64,000 nt of DNA from Bradyrhizobium sp. ISRA464 (GTDB lineage Bacteria; Pseudomonadota; Alphaproteobacteria; Rhizobiales; Xanthobacteraceae). A program made the position numbers and the translations under genes. Shown here in pieces: positions 38,159 through 46,875 of this stretch. Positions within the stretch are counted from its first letter, which is position 1; each line of letters begins with the position of its first letter. Below the pieces are notes generated by a model, which was not told the DNA's origin, ran no database searches, and worked only from the letters and a program-made list of their open reading frames with translations. The stretch is from NCBI RefSeq assembly GCF_029910095.1, contig NZ_CP094526.1, positions 2,418,001 to 2,482,000 on the forward strand. The letters run 5' to 3'.

Positions 38159-39502
38159 TCAGGCCCGCGACGGGATCGCCGCGGGCAGTTCCTCCCGCGC
38201 GGTCTCGTCCGCCGCAATGTTCTCCTGATAGGTCTCAGGCCCGATCCAGATCGCGACCACCGTGCAGGCGGACAGGAACATGGCGTAGCAGGCAACAGGC
38301 CACCAGGTGCCATAGGCCGCCACCAAAGCGGTCGCGACGAACGGCGCCGGGCCGCCCGACAGCAGCGAGCCGAGTTCGCGCGCGAAGGCGAAGCCGGCGA
38401 AACGGCGCTGCGGCGGGAACAGTTCGGCGAAATAGGCGGCCTGCGGCCCGAACATCGCGGCGGTCACGACGGCGCGTGCCAGGATGAAGGCGAGCGCAAT
38501 CATGATCCAGCTCTTGGTGCCGACCATCCAGAAGAACGGGAAGGCGAGTGCCACGCCGGCCAGTGCGCCGAACATGTAGACCGGCCGCCGCCCGATCCGA
38601 TCAGACCAGGCGGCAAAGCCCAGGATCGCGAATAGCTCGACCGTGAAGGCCAACATCAGTGCGCTCAGCGCCTCCGATTTTGGCACGCCGAGGGTGGTGA
38701 TCACGTAGCTCAGGCCGAACACCGGGAAGAAATAGCCGAGCCCGTTCTCGGCCATCCGCGCGCCGAGCACGACGAGGAAGTTGCGCGGATGACGTCGCAA
38801 CGCTTCCATTGCCGGATTGCTCTCGACCTTGCCGCGTTCGACCACGGCCTCGGTATAGACCGGCGTCTCGGTCACGCGCATGCGGACGAAGATGCCGACG
38901 ACGATCAGCAGGAAGCTCGCCAGGAAGGGCAGGCGCCAGCCCCAGCTCATCAGGTCTTCGCGCGGCAGTATCGTCACCAGCGCGAAGGCGCCGGCGGCGA
39001 GCAGGTTGCCGACGGAGACGCCGAGCGGCGCAAAGCCGCCCCAGAAACCGCGGTGCTTCGGCGGGGCGTTCTCGACGAGGTAGATCACCGCGCCGCCATA
39101 TTCGGCGCCGGCGCCGAGACCCTGGATCACGCGCATCGCCACCAGCAAGAGCGGCGCCCAGATCCCGACCTGCGAATAGGTCGGCAGAACGCCGATCGCG
39201 GTGGTGCCGATGCCGATCATCAGCAGCGTCGCAACCAGCACCGGCTTGCGGCCATAGCGGTCGCCGAGGATGCCGAACAGCAAGCCGCCGAGCGGTCGCA
39301 CCACGAAACCGACGCCGAAGGTGAGGAACGACAACAGCGTGCCGACGATGGGATCACTCTTCGGAAAGAACAGCTCGCCGAACACCAGCGCGGCGGCGGT
39401 GCCGTAGAGGAAGAAGTCGTACCATTCGAGCGCGGAGCCGACGCTTGCGGCCAGAATCACACGCAGGCGCGATTTGCTGGCGCCATCTGCCATCTTGGTC
39501 AT
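38159..39502 (-). CDS. MFS transporter, metabolite:H+ symporter type
   Basis: A 447-residue, 12-helix permease of the MHS group of the major facilitator superfamily. ASVGSALEWYDFFLYGTAAALVFGELFFP marks helix 1, GDRYGRKPVLVATLLMIGIGTTAIG is the loop 2-3 signature, and RVIQGLGAGAEYGGAVIYLVENAP is helix 4. It contains the second-half loop AWSDRIGRRPVYMFGAL. MHS proteins take up organic acids, betaines and similar solutes with protons. ATG at 39502 follows GGGGAAACG. It lies between the dioxygenase and epimerase genes in the LacI-controlled unit. Confidence 0.92.
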   Translation of the reverse strand: MTKMADGASKSRLRVILAASVGSALEWYDFFLYGTAAALVFGELFFPKSDPIVGTLLSFLTFGVGFVVRPLGGLLFGILGDRYGRKPVLVATLLMIGIGTTAIGVLPTYSQVGIWAPLLLVAMRVIQGLGAGAEYGGAVIYLVENAPPKHRGFWGGFAPLGVSVGNLLAAGAFALVTILPREDLMSWGWRLPFLASFLLIVVGIFVRMRVTETPVYTEAVVERGKVESNPAMEALRRHPRNFLVVLGARMAENGLGYFFPVFGLSYVITTLGVPKSEALSALMLAFTVELFAILGFAAWSDRIGRRPVYMFGALAGVALAFPFFWMVGTKSWIMIALAFILARAVVTAAMFGPQAAYFAELFPPQRRFAGFAFARELGSLLSGGPAPFVATALVAAYGTWWPVACYAMFLSACTVVAIWIGPETYQENIAADETAREELPAAIPSRA

Positions 39503-39579
39503 TCGTTTCCCCGTTTTGTGTGTTTTATGTATCGAAAGCAGCAATGCCCGCGGCCTGGCCGCGGGCATTGTCGTCGGTC

Positions 39580-40452
39580 TTAGGCGGCGCGCGTGAAGTA
39601 GGATTTCTTCGCCGCCGATTGGGTCTCGTAGATCGATCCTTGCCGTTTCGCCGGCGGCAACGGCATCCGCACCGGTACGTCGGTGAGCCGCGGTGAGACC
39701 ACCGGAGGCCCGGCGAGCAGCCGGCTGTTGAACTCGTCGAAGTCCTTGACCCCCATCAGCGGCCAGGCATCGCTGGCGGCCACTTCGTAGAGCAAGAGGT
39801 TGCGCGGCTTGTCCGAGGTGTTGGTCGCCGACCCGTGCAGCGCGCGCACATGGTGGAACGACATGCTGCCGGCCTTGCCCATGCAGGGCACCGCGCGCTT
39901 GATGTCGTCCTGGATCAGGTCGGGATCGATCAGGCCGGCGAAGCAGCCGTCGTCGCCATGATGGTCCCACATGGTGTTGCCGGTGTGCGATCCCGGCGTC
40001 ACCAGCATCGGGCCGTTCTCGAGGTCGCAATCGTCGAGCAAAACGCCGATGGCGAGGATGTCGTCATTGGTGTGCGGATAGAACGCCCAGTCCTGGTGCC
40101 ACTCGACCGGCGAGCCGTACTGCGCCGACTTCATGTTGAGCTTGGATCCGTGCAGGCGGAGCCCTGGGCCGATCAGCTTGGTGAGGATCGAGATCACGGC
40201 GGGGCTGCGGACGATCTCGTCGAAGATCGGGTGCACCTTGTGCGGCGCCTTGATGCGGCGGACGCGGGGGGTCTCGCGGGTATGACCCGGTTCGAGGTCG
40301 TAGACGTCGGTGTGTCCGGTGACATCAGCCGCGCCCGCGACCAGATCTGCAAGCACCGAGCGCACCCGCCCGAGGGTCTCCTTGTCGAGCACCTCGGGGA
40401 CCACGATCACCCCGTCGCGCCTGTAGGCCTGAACCAGTTCGTCCGAAATCAT
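39580..40452 (-). CDS. phytanoyl-CoA dioxygenase (PhyH) family protein
   Basis: A 290-residue Fe(II)/2-oxoglutarate oxygenase. It begins MISDELVQAYRRDGVIVVPEVLD. The iron ligands are the His and Asp of SPVEWHQDWAFYPHTNDD near residue 125 and a His in SMSFHHVRALHGSATNTSDKPRNLLLYEV near residue 210, which also supplies the 2-oxoglutarate-binding Arg. It probably hydroxylates a small substrate. AGGGAGGAACGGC before ATG at 40452 is a strong ribosome site. It is the first gene of the leftward cluster and starts 24 bp from the nearer LacI operator, so it should be tightly repressed. Confidence 0.9.
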   Translation of the reverse strand: MISDELVQAYRRDGVIVVPEVLDKETLGRVRSVLADLVAGAADVTGHTDVYDLEPGHTRETPRVRRIKAPHKVHPIFDEIVRSPAVISILTKLIGPGLRLHGSKLNMKSAQYGSPVEWHQDWAFYPHTNDDILAIGVLLDDCDLENGPMLVTPGSHTGNTMWDHHGDDGCFAGLIDPDLIQDDIKRAVPCMGKAGSMSFHHVRALHGSATNTSDKPRNLLLYEVAASDAWPLMGVKDFDEFNSRLLAGPPVVSPRLTDVPVRMPLPPAKRQGSIYETQSAAKKSYFTRAA

Positions 40453-40475
40453 GCCGTTCCTCCCTTTCACGCGCT

Positions 40476-40491
40476 ATGTTAGCGCTAACAT
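40476..40491. promoter_or_regulatory. LacI-family operator, site 1
   Basis: ATGTTAGCGCTAACAT, a perfect 16-bp palindrome with the central CG step typical of LacI/GalR operators. It lies between the divergent PhyH-type dioxygenase and lacI-type genes. Confidence 0.9.
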
Positions 40492-40496
40492 CGGTA

Positions 40497-40512
40497 ATGT
40501 TAGCGCTAACAT
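40497..40512. promoter_or_regulatory. LacI-family operator, site 2
   Basis: An identical ATGTTAGCGCTAACAT palindrome placed exactly 21 bp after the first (two helical turns), so two repressor dimers would bind the same DNA face. It ends directly before the ATG at 40514, so occupancy would block lacI transcription as well as the catabolic genes. Confidence 0.9.
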
Positions 40513-40549
40513 TATGGCTTGGCAACCCGGAATCGTGCAGGCTCCACCC

Positions 40550-41560
40550 ATGAGCTCCGAACTGACCGACCCCGAGACCGGCCCGGCCGATGCCGCCCCG
40601 ACACTTTCCGCGGTGGCCAAGCGCGCCGGCGTCTCCTCGATCACGGTCAGCCGCGTGGTGCGAATGCCAGACCTGGTTGCCCCGGAGACCCGCGCACGGG
40701 TCGAGCGGGCGATGCGCGAGCTCGGCTATATCCCGAACCTGGTCGCGGGCGCGCTGGCGAGCGCGCGGACCAATTCGGTCGGCGTACTGGTGCCGACCAT
40801 CGCCAACTCGATCTTCGCCGACACGGTGCAGGGATTATCCGACAAGCTTGAACCGCTCGGCTTCTCCGTGATCCTCGCGCAGTCGCGCTATGACGCGGCG
40901 CGCGAGGATCGCATGCTCGCGGCGCTGCTGTCGCGGCGGCCGGAGGCGATCATCATGGTCGGGTCGCCGGCGACGGAGGAGGGCAGCCGTCTACTCCACA
41001 ACGCGCGCATCCCGATCGTCGAGACCTGGGATTTGCCGGCAACGCCGATCGATGCGGTCGCGGGCTTTGACAATTACAAGGCCGGCGTGGCCGTCGCGAA
41101 ACATCTGGTCACTCAGGGCCGCAAGCAACTCGCCTTCATCGGGGGCGACGATCCGCGCGCGACGCGCCGCTGGCTCGGCTTCAGAGACGAGATCCTGGCG
41201 AGCGGGCTTGCCGAGCCGCGCCGGCTGATCCTCGATCGCAACGCCTCGGGGAGCGTCGCGGCGCATGCGCGCCTGCCTGGTGTCGATGCGGTGTTCGCCG
41301 CCAACGACGCGCATGCGATCGGCTTCATGGCGGGCTTGCGCAGGGCGGGCCTGCTGCGCGAGGGGCCGGCGTCAGAGCAGCCGGTTGCCGTCATCGGTCT
41401 CGGCGATCTCGAAATGGGGCGGCTGATCTCGCCTGCGCTGAGCACGATCAGCGTGCATGGCGACGCGATCGGCCGCACCGCGGCGACGCTGACGCTGGAG
41501 CGAGGCGGCGAGCGCCGCGTCGACCTCGGCTTCGAGCTGGTGCTGCGCGACAGCGGCTAA
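40550..41560 (+). CDS. LacI family transcriptional regulator
   Basis: A 336-residue repressor. The headpiece is LSAVAKRAGVSSITVSRVVRMPDLVAPETRARVERAMRELGYIPN, including the hinge helix AGALASARTNSVGVLVP. The periplasmic-binding-protein-like ligand domain follows, with AIIMVGSPATEEGSRLL, AVAGFDNYKAGVAVAKHLV, VFAANDAHAIGFMAGL and VAVIGLGDLEMG. This resembles the GntR/gluconate branch of the LacI family. ATG at 40550 is preferred because the other in-frame ATG at 40514 abuts the operator. Two tandem operators in front indicate control of the adjacent catabolic cluster and itself. Confidence 0.92.
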   Translation: MSSELTDPETGPADAAPTLSAVAKRAGVSSITVSRVVRMPDLVAPETRARVERAMRELGYIPNLVAGALASARTNSVGVLVPTIANSIFADTVQGLSDKLEPLGFSVILAQSRYDAAREDRMLAALLSRRPEAIIMVGSPATEEGSRLLHNARIPIVETWDLPATPIDAVAGFDNYKAGVAVAKHLVTQGRKQLAFIGGDDPRATRRWLGFRDEILASGLAEPRRLILDRNASGSVAAHARLPGVDAVFAANDAHAIGFMAGLRRAGLLREGPASEQPVAVIGLGDLEMGRLISPALSTISVHGDAIGRTAATLTLERGGERRVDLGFELVLRDSG

Positions 41561-41611
41561 AAGCGCGATGAGATTACGTTGTATCGTCATCGCGCTTTAG
41601 CTTTTTGTTTT
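41560..41611 (+). terminator. hairpin with T-run after the lacI-type gene
   Basis: A perfect 12-bp stem (AAAGCGCGATGA at 41560-41571, TCATCGCGCTTT at 41587-41598) with a 15-nt loop, followed by AGCTTTTTGTTTT. The stem begins in the last base of the lacI stop codon. It is also the left half of a composite repeat that continues into the palindrome at 41612. Confidence 0.8.
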
Positions 41612-41687
41612 GAGCATGATCTCCGCGCAAACGCGTTCCGCGTTTGTCGCGAGGGAAAACCGCTTCACACTTTTCCGGATCATGCTC
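41612..41687. repeat. GAGCATGATC-type intergenic palindromic repeat, copy 2
   Basis: A 76-bp element with ends GAGCATGATC and GATCATGCTC and an inner palindrome ACGCGTTCCGCGTTTGTCGCG. Shares the ends and the CGCGAGGGAAAACCG core with the copy at 11416-11490. It directly follows the 12-bp hairpin at 41560-41598, a combination familiar from Bradyrhizobium-type intergenic repeats. Confidence 0.88.
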
Positions 41688-41735
41688 TGGCGATCTTCGC
41701 CGGTGCGGCGTGATCACAGGCCACCAACTCTTTTC

Positions 41736-42269
41736 TCAGCGTGCCGCGATGCCTGAGCCCACATCTGCGAGCAAAGCAAGAAGGCCACGCAGAATGGCCA
41801 TCGGGCTTGGAGGACAGCCCGGAATGTGAAGATCGACCGGCACGACCGCGGAAACCCCGCCAACCACCGCGTAGCTGCGGGCAAAGCATCCGCCGTCCCT
41901 GGCGCAATCGCCTACTGCGACAACCCATTTGGGATCGGGGGTCGCGTTATACGTGCGTTCCAGCGCTTCGCGCATGTTCTTCGTGACGGGACCTGTGACG
42001 AGCAGGACGTCGGCATGACGGGGCGAGGCGACGAACCGGATTCCGAACCGTTCGACGTCGTAATACGCATTGTTCAGGGCGTGAATTTCCAGCTCGCATC
42101 CGTTGCATGAGCCTGCATCAACCTCTCGGATCGAGAGGCTGCGGCCGAGGTGGCGTCTTGCGGTGCTGCCAACCATTGCCGCGAGCTCCGCGAGCGCGGC
42201 GTCGTCAGGACGCGGCGCCTGTTCGGTCAATGGCCGTCGAAGCAGGCTCTGAAACAGAAGTTTACGCAT
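41736..42269 (-). CDS. [4Fe-4S] small subunit of hydrogenase-4-like / Ehr complex (HyfI/NuoB-like)
   Basis: A 177-residue NuoB-family protein. All four ligands of the proximal [4Fe-4S] cluster are visible: Cys55 and Cys58 in GSCNGCELEI, Cys122 in VGDCARDGG, and Cys152 in IPGCPPSP. It corresponds to HyfI/HycG, which in group-4 hydrogenases passes electrons to the Ni site. Here its partner large subunit lacks that site. Last gene of the leftward operon, 12 bp after the large subunit gene. Annotation as a hydrogenase subunit would be misleading given the large subunit. Confidence 0.9.
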   Translation of the reverse strand: MRKLLFQSLLRRPLTEQAPRPDDAALAELAAMVGSTARRHLGRSLSIREVDAGSCNGCELEIHALNNAYYDVERFGIRFVASPRHADVLLVTGPVTKNMREALERTYNATPDPKWVVAVGDCARDGGCFARSYAVVGGVSAVVPVDLHIPGCPPSPMAILRGLLALLADVGSGIAAR

Positions 42270-42281
42270 CTCGTCCAGTCC

Positions 42282-43793
42282 TCAGAGATCCTGCCCTGAA
42301 TAGGAACAGTTGAACGATTTGTTGCAGAGGGGGAAATCCGCCACGATGTTGCCTTCGATGGCGGCCTCCAGCAGGGGCCATTGAAACCATGACGGATCGC
42401 GCAGATGGCATCGCTCGACCCGGTCACCGCTCAGGCGTAGCCATGCCAGGATGTCACCCCGGAAACCCTCGACGATCGCCATGCCTTCGGAAGCCGCAAC
42501 CCCACCTTGCAGCGGTACCCTGACCGGTCCGGCCTCGAGCCCATCGATGATCTGATCGGCCAGTGCGAGGCTTTGCTCGACCTCGCGGATCCGGATCCAG
42601 ACGCGGGCATTGACGTCGCCGTCGTTGAGGACAGGGACCTCGAAGCGCAGCACGTCGTAGGGGCGGTAGCCGGGCTTGCTGCGGGCATCATAATTGCGGC
42701 CGCTCGCACGCCCGACATAACCGCCGGCCGCGAATTGCCGGGCGAGCGCAGGATTGAGGCTACCGGCGCCGACGGTGCGGTCCTGGAGCGAGGCGGTGTT
42801 GTCGTAGAGATCGACCAGCGCCGGAAAATGCCGGCGGATCTCGCCGAGCGCGGCGCGGATCGCCGCCGGTCCGTCGCCCGCGATGTCGCGCGCCAGGCCG
42901 CCCGGGACGACGAGGTCCCGCATCAGGCGGTGGCCGAACGCAGCCTCGGCAGCGCGCAGCACGCGCTCGCGCAGCACGCCGCAATGCGCGTGCATCAGCG
43001 CAAACGATGCATCGTTGCAGATCGCTCCGATGTCGCCGAGATGATTGGCGAGGCGCTCGAGCTCGGCCATCAGCGCGCGCAGCCACAGCGCACGGGACGG
43101 TACCGTGATCTGCAACGCGGCTTCGACGGCTTGCGAGAATGCCAGCCCGTAGGCGACCGTGCTGTCGCCGGATACCCGGCCGGCGAGGCGCGCGGCCTGC
43201 TCGACGGTGCTCGCCGCCATCAGTCCTTCGACGCCCTTGTGCGTGTAGCCGAGCCGCTCCTCCAGGCGGACCACGGTCTCTCCGCTTGCGGTGAAGCGGA
43301 AATGCCCGGGCTCGATGATGCCGGCATGCACGGGGCCGACCGCAACCTGATGCAGGCTATTACCCTCGGCCGGAAGGAACGGATAAGGCGAAGCATCCGG
43401 CGATGCCTCAAGACGTTCGCCCAGCGGGGCGCGCATTTGCCAGCGACCGTGATCGAGCCAGCGGCGTGTATCCGGCGTTCCCACGGCCTCCAGTCCGAAC
43501 AGGTCGTGGATGGTGCGTTCCAGTCGAAGCGCCGGACGATGATAGGCCGCGACCGAAGGATAATGGTGATCGGGACAATCCAGGCTGATCACGCCGATAT
43601 CGGCAGTGCGGTCGTCGAGAATGGCCATATTCACGCATGACGGTTCGCCCCATAGCCCGAGCAGGCTCAACGCGCCGTCCGCAAGGGAGCTGGCGGCGGA
43701 GCGCCAGACTTCGCCGTCCACGACTGCGCGCGGCCATGGGTGGTGCCGTTCCACCCTGCGGCCCGCCCGGATCAAATCGCTCAACGCCGGCAT
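42282..43793 (-). CDS. NuoCD-like large subunit of Ehr complex, NiFe ligands lost
   Basis: A 503-residue fusion: a NuoC-like domain (about residues 1-110) and a NuoD/hydrogenase-large-subunit domain (about 130-503), as in HycE/HyfG. In true group-4 hydrogenases a Cys-x-x-Cys pair follows an Arg-Val or similar; here residues 206-215 read RVSGDSTVAY and the cysteines are gone. The C-terminal Cys-x-x-Cys is reduced to SFNCSYSGQDL, with one Cys only. Other family elements (RLANHLGDIGAICND, RASGRNYDARSKPGY) are kept, so the fold is maintained but Ni-Fe cannot be coordinated normally. It lies between the hyfF-like and hyfI-like genes. Confidence 0.9.
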   Translation of the reverse strand: MPALSDLIRAGRRVERHHPWPRAVVDGEVWRSAASSLADGALSLLGLWGEPSCVNMAILDDRTADIGVISLDCPDHHYPSVAAYHRPALRLERTIHDLFGLEAVGTPDTRRWLDHGRWQMRAPLGERLEASPDASPYPFLPAEGNSLHQVAVGPVHAGIIEPGHFRFTASGETVVRLEERLGYTHKGVEGLMAASTVEQAARLAGRVSGDSTVAYGLAFSQAVEAALQITVPSRALWLRALMAELERLANHLGDIGAICNDASFALMHAHCGVLRERVLRAAEAAFGHRLMRDLVVPGGLARDIAGDGPAAIRAALGEIRRHFPALVDLYDNTASLQDRTVGAGSLNPALARQFAAGGYVGRASGRNYDARSKPGYRPYDVLRFEVPVLNDGDVNARVWIRIREVEQSLALADQIIDGLEAGPVRVPLQGGVAASEGMAIVEGFRGDILAWLRLSGDRVERCHLRDPSWFQWPLLEAAIEGNIVADFPLCNKSFNCSYSGQDL

Positions 43794-43811
43794 ATCCCGT
43801 TCTCCCTCGCG

Positions 43812-45260
43812 CTAACCCAGCAGGTTGGCGACGTGCTGGAACCAGACGACGAGCGGTCCCGGAAGGTAAATGCCCGCAGTCAGGACAAGCGCAAAATGCG
43901 CGAACATCGGCAGGTAGGATGCGTCCGCCGGGGCGGTACTGCCGCGCGGCTCGCCGAAGGCGACGCTTGTCAGCCGCAGCATGAGCGCGCCGAAAGCGAG
44001 CAGCAGGCCGACAACCAGCAGGACAGCGAGCAGCGGCTGGCGTGCGAAGGTGGAGCTGACGATGAGAAACTCGCTCATGAAGATGCCGAGCGGCGGCAGA
44101 CCGGCGATCGCGACCACGCCGATCGCAAGGCCCCAGCCGAGCGCCGGATGCGTTTCGGTCAGGCCGCGGATGTTGGCGATCTGTTGCGTGCCCTTCACCT
44201 GTGCAATGTGGCCAACGGCATAGAAGATCCCCGACTTGGTGAGGCTGTGCATCACCATGTGCAGCAGGCCGGCGAAGTTGGCGAGCGGACCGCCCATCCC
44301 GAACGCAAACACGATGATGCCCATGTGCTCGATCGAGGAATAGGCAAACAGCCGTTTGATGTCGCGACGGCGGTACAGCATGAAGGCCGCGAAGAGTAGC
44401 GAGGCCAGTCCCATCGTCACCATCAGCGGGCCCGGCGAGATCGCGTCGGTATTGGCGGCCAGCAAGATCTTGAAGCGGAGCACTGCATAAAGCGCAACGT
44501 TGAGCAGCAGGCCGGAGAGTACGGCCGAGATCGGGGTCGGGCCCTCGGCATGCGCATCCGGAAGCCAGGCGTGCAGCGGCGCCAGGCCGACCTTGGTGCC
44601 ATACCCGAACAGCAGGAAGACGAAGGCGACGTTGAGCAGCGCCGGGTCGAACGTCGCGGCGCGGTCGATCAAGACGGTCCAGACCATGGCGTCCTGCCCC
44701 TCGCCGACAACCGGCCGCGCGGCCATGTACACCAGGATCGTGCCGAACAGCGCGAGCGCGATGCCGACGCTGCCGAGGATGAAATACTTCCAGGCCGCCT
44801 CGAGCGCGGCGTGCGTCCGATAGATGCCGACCATCAGGACGGTGGTGAGCGTGGCGACCTCGATCGCGACCCACATCAGGCCGATATTGTTCGACACGAA
44901 TGCGAGATTCATGCCGAACATCATGACCTGATACATGGCGTGGTAGAAACGCAAATAGCCCGGCGTCAGTCGTCCGGTCTCGATTTCGTGGGCAATGTAG
45001 CTCGCGCTGAACACGCTCGTGGTGAATCCCACGAAGGTATTGAGCACGATGAAGACGATGTTCAGGTCATCGACCAGCAGGTACTGACCAGGTTGCGGGC
45101 GCGCGATGACGAACAGCGAAAGTGCGGCCAGAAAGGTGCCGAGGCTTGCAAGAATGTTGATCGCGGCGGTCAGCCGGTAACCCGGCAGTGCCGCAAGCAT
45201 CGCTGCGGCACCGACCGGTATCAAAAGCACCCAGGCGACAGCATCCGACGCGGCGGTCAT
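43812..45260 (-). CDS. HyfF/NuoN-like proton-translocating membrane subunit
   Basis: A 482-residue antiporter-like subunit with about 14 hydrophobic helices. Family residues include MWVAIEVATLTTVLMVGIYR (helix-5 Glu), FGYGTKVGLAPLHAWLPDAHAEGPTPISAVLSGLLLNVALYA (channel Lys and His) and RRRDIKRLFAYSSIEHMGIIVFAFG. It corresponds to HyfF of hydrogenase-4. The ATG overlaps the stop of the hyfE-like gene by 4 bp (ATGA), and the large-subunit gene follows 18 bp downstream. Role inferred: ion translocation coupled to redox or conformational change in the complex. Confidence 0.92.
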   Translation of the reverse strand: MTAASDAVAWVLLIPVGAAAMLAALPGYRLTAAINILASLGTFLAALSLFVIARPQPGQYLLVDDLNIVFIVLNTFVGFTTSVFSASYIAHEIETGRLTPGYLRFYHAMYQVMMFGMNLAFVSNNIGLMWVAIEVATLTTVLMVGIYRTHAALEAAWKYFILGSVGIALALFGTILVYMAARPVVGEGQDAMVWTVLIDRAATFDPALLNVAFVFLLFGYGTKVGLAPLHAWLPDAHAEGPTPISAVLSGLLLNVALYAVLRFKILLAANTDAISPGPLMVTMGLASLLFAAFMLYRRRDIKRLFAYSSIEHMGIIVFAFGMGGPLANFAGLLHMVMHSLTKSGIFYAVGHIAQVKGTQQIANIRGLTETHPALGWGLAIGVVAIAGLPPLGIFMSEFLIVSSTFARQPLLAVLLVVGLLLAFGALMLRLTSVAFGEPRGSTAPADASYLPMFAHFALVLTAGIYLPGPLVVWFQHVANLLG

Positions 45261-45919
45261 CGCCGCTCTCCCCTGAATTCGTCCAGAGCGCCGATGTCGA
45301 CGGTGTCGAACCGTTCCCGAATGCGGAACAGGAACACGCCGATCACGATGAAAGCGATGAGAATCGAAAAGGCCACACTGATCTCCACGACGAGCGGCAT
45401 GCCCTTGGCGCCCGTCGCGGCCAGCACCAGCCCGTTCTCCAGCGACATGAAGCCGACGACCTGACTGACAGCGTTGCGCCGCGTCACCATGACCAGCAAT
45501 CCCAGCAGCACGACCGACAGCGCGAAGGCGAGGTCTTCCCGGGCCAGGGGATCGGCCGCGCCGGTCACGCGCAGCATCAGCACCATCGAGAGTGCGACGA
45601 GCCCCATCCCCGCCAGCATGGTGGGTCCGATGCCCACTGCAGTCTCGATATCGCGGTGAATGCCGAGCTGCTTGATGATCCGATGCAGCGCCACCGGGAT
45701 GACGATGGCCTTGAACACCAGGGCGATGACCGCGGTCACGTAGAGATGTGGTGCATTCTGGACGAACGCCTGCCAGGCGACCGAAAACGCGAGCACCAAT
45801 GCGTGAAGCGCGAAGATGTTCAGCAAGGCGTACAAGCGGTCCTGGTACAGCATCATGAAGCTGATCAGGACGAGGCCGCCGGCGAGCAGATGGGCGATGT
45901 CAAAAGCGAGATTGGGCAT
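45257..45919 (-). CDS. HyfE-like (NuoK-containing) membrane subunit
   Basis: A 220-residue membrane protein with about 7 helices matching HyfE, whose C-terminal part is NuoK-like. It starts MPNLAFDIAHLLAGGLVLISFMMLYQDRLYALLNIFALHALVLAFSVAW and has SQVVGFMSLENGLVLAATGAKGMPLVVEI, with the conserved Glu residues of the proton path. The ATG at 45919 overlaps the hyfC-like stop by one base (TGATG), and its own stop overlaps the hyfF-like start. Confidence 0.9.
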   Translation of the reverse strand: MPNLAFDIAHLLAGGLVLISFMMLYQDRLYALLNIFALHALVLAFSVAWQAFVQNAPHLYVTAVIALVFKAIVIPVALHRIIKQLGIHRDIETAVGIGPTMLAGMGLVALSMVLMLRVTGAADPLAREDLAFALSVVLLGLLVMVTRRNAVSQVVGFMSLENGLVLAATGAKGMPLVVEISVAFSILIAFIVIGVFLFRIRERFDTVDIGALDEFRGERR

Positions 45920-46875
45920 CAGAAGCTCTCCGACACGAAACGAAGAAGCGTACCGAGCAGACCAAGCATCAGCGCCGCGCCGAGGAACTCGGGAACGCGG
46001 AAGACGCGCATCTTTGCCGTCGCGGTCTCGAACACGGCGAGGAGAAAGCCTGCGAGAGCAAGCTTGAACAGATAGGCGCCGACGCTCACAACATAGGACA
46101 GCGGGCCCGCGCCGACGATCGTGATTTGCCACGGGAAGAACACGCAGATGATCAGGGAGACGTAGAGCAGGAGCTTGAGAAAGGCGCCGAACTCGATCAT
46201 GGCGAGATGGCGCCCGGAATACTCCAGGATCATCGCTTCGTGCACCATGGTGAGCTCCAGATGCGTCGCCGGGTTGTCGACCGGGATGCGGGCATTTTCA
46301 GCGAGCGCCACCATTATGAGCGCGATCATCGCCATTCCGAGCGAGACGCGCAGTCCCACCTCCGATGACGCCATGAAGGTTGCGACGGTCGACAGCTGGG
46401 TCGAGCCGGCAATGAGCGCCACGCAGAATACCATCAGCATCATCGCGGGCTCGGCGAGAGCGGCGATCATCACCTCGCGGCTGGAGCCGATGCCGCCGAA
46501 GCTGGTGCCGACGTCCATGCCGGCAAGCGCAAGGAAGAAGCGCGCGCTTCCGAGCAGGGCGACGATCGCGATCAGGTCGGCGCTCCAGCTGAACTGCAGG
46601 CCGGTCGCGAACGTCGGAACCAGCGCCGCCGCGACCCAGATGGCGGCAAACGTCACATAGGGCGTGACGCGGAACAGCCAGGACGCGTTCTCGGCGAGCA
46701 CGACCTCCTTGCGCAGCAGTCGCAGCAGGTCGCGATAGGGTTGGAAAACCGATGGCCCTTTCCGCCGCAACAGGCGGGCCTTGATCTTGCGAACGAAGCC
46801 CGTCAGCAGCGGCGCGAGCAGCAGCACCAGTGCCATCTGCCCCAACTGCACGAGCATGTCAGAGATTACGACCAT
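45919..46875 (-). CDS. HyfC/NuoH-like membrane anchor subunit
   Basis: A 318-residue membrane protein of the NuoH/HyfC/HycD family with about 8 helices. Typical elements: FVRKIKARLLRRKGPSVFQPYRDLLRLLRKE in the first loop, where the quinone- or partner-binding surface lies, and VALAENARIPVDNPATHLELTMVHEAMILEYSGRHLAM with the conserved acidic cluster. It links the hydrophilic arm to the antiporter-like subunits. The ATG at 46875 overlaps the end of the hyfB-like gene by 10 bp, indicating translational coupling. Confidence 0.92.
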   Translation of the reverse strand: MVVISDMLVQLGQMALVLLLAPLLTGFVRKIKARLLRRKGPSVFQPYRDLLRLLRKEVVLAENASWLFRVTPYVTFAAIWVAAALVPTFATGLQFSWSADLIAIVALLGSARFFLALAGMDVGTSFGGIGSSREVMIAALAEPAMMLMVFCVALIAGSTQLSTVATFMASSEVGLRVSLGMAMIALIMVALAENARIPVDNPATHLELTMVHEAMILEYSGRHLAMIEFGAFLKLLLYVSLIICVFFPWQITIVGAGPLSYVVSVGAYLFKLALAGFLLAVFETATAKMRVFRVPEFLGAALMLGLLGTLLRFVSESF

